In this document: positions 5,042 to 5,302 of the stretch, piece by piece | Layout: every line of letters begins with the position of its first letter | Numbering within the stretch: the stretch's first letter is position 1 | NCBI GenBank assembly: GCA_904501955.1 | Contig: CAJGCY010000167.1 | Location: 1 to 5,302 of the forward strand | Reading direction: 5' to 3' | DNA: 5,302 nt | Source of the DNA: an uncultured Akkermansia sp. | Lineage (GTDB): Bacteria; Verrucomicrobiota; Verrucomicrobiia; Verrucomicrobiales; Akkermansiaceae | Notes under the pieces: generated by a model | What the model was told of the DNA's origin: nothing | The model's database searches: none | Seen by the model: only the letters and a program-made list of their open reading frames with translations | Made by a program: the position numbers and the translations under genes

Positions 5042-5302
5042 CGCCCGATAAATCGGAATTTGGAGGGGTGATGGTGGGGGAATTTTGCGAGCGTTAGCGC
5101 CTGCCACGGCGTAGCTGCGCAGCAGCGAAGACGGGAGCCTAGATTTGAGCCCCGGAGGGGCGCTATAAAATAGCCCGGCGGTGGAGCGGCGAAGCCGCGG
5201 AACCCCGGGTAGCGTACAAAAAAGAAAATGGAGCCCGGAGCGACGGAGCGAAGCGACGCAGCGTAGGCCGACATATAATGGCGAGGACCGGCGAGCCACG
5301 GC
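5042..5302. repeat. Dispersed REP-like intergenic repeat, right copy (inverted relative to the left copy)
   Basis: This is most of the 349-nt gene-free stretch 4954-5302. It shares 5043-5063 and 5092-5111 with the left end of the window in opposite orientation, then continues outward with more palindromes: GCTGCGCAGC (5114-5123), GCCCC-gga-GGGGC (5149-5161), GCTAT-aaa-ATAGC (5162-5174), and a long nested hairpin 5174-5209. In that hairpin CCCGG pairs with CCGGG, GGT with ACC, and GCGGC with GCCGC around a GAA loop, with a symmetric GGA/GGA internal loop. A GGAG tetramer at the foot of the inner stem recalls RAYT-associated REP sequences. At 5234-5259 short GAGCGACG-like words repeat. No transposase gene is present. 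The open frames that cross it are not believed to be coding. Confidence 0.65.

Noticed and set aside
4954..5274. N-terminal extension of the ankyrin protein to an upstream ATG
   Set aside because: The extension is translated repeat DNA, would bury the membrane anchor about 120 residues in, and lies upstream of the TTGACA promoter at 5004-5009.
1..5302. Composite transposon with terminal inverted repeats
   Set aside because: No transposase, integrase or target-site duplication is visible, and the matching ends are parts of a hairpin-rich repeat that probably occurs elsewhere. Only the inverted arrangement is reported.

Overview
The window carries three protein genes, all on the minus strand, and has repeat-rich intergenic DNA at both ends. 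The proteins suggest a Gram-negative-type bacterium: one has a signal peptide and a terminal-Phe beta-barrel, and another has an N-terminal membrane anchor. The DNA is GC-rich and none of the three start codons has a clear Shine-Dalgarno sequence. With the palindromic intergenic repeats this makes me think of Verrucomicrobiota (Akkermansia-like), but that is a low-confidence guess because no taxonomic marker gene is present.

Layout in + coordinates. 1-168 is a hairpin-rich dispersed repeat. 175-189 is a palindrome and 194-230 a strong terminator hairpin. 260-2425 (minus) encodes an Aas-type acyl-ACP/acyl-CoA synthetase of 721 aa whose N-terminal PlsC-like acyltransferase domain has lost its catalytic motifs. 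2426-2576 holds an extended -10 promoter and a GC-rich leader hairpin. 2577-3641 (minus) encodes a secreted 354-aa outer-membrane beta-barrel protein. 3642-3972 is gene-free and holds a near-consensus sigma70 promoter, a 5' leader with two competing pairings, and an AT-rich stretch with roughly helically phased A/T tracts. 3973-4953 (minus) encodes a 326-aa membrane-anchored ankyrin-repeat protein with its own TTGACA promoter. 5042-5302 is a second, inverted and longer copy of the left-end repeat family, with nested REP-like hairpins.

The three genes point the same way, but each has a recognisable promoter and is separated by 151-331 nt, so they look like single-gene units rather than an operon. 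All three concern the envelope (fatty acid activation for phospholipid, an outer-membrane barrel, a probable periplasmic ankyrin protein). No shared pathway can be proven from sequence. I found no complete new system. The points most worth following are the catalytically degenerate PlsC half of the Aas-like protein, the inverted repeat copies flanking the block, and the architecture upstream of the barrel gene.
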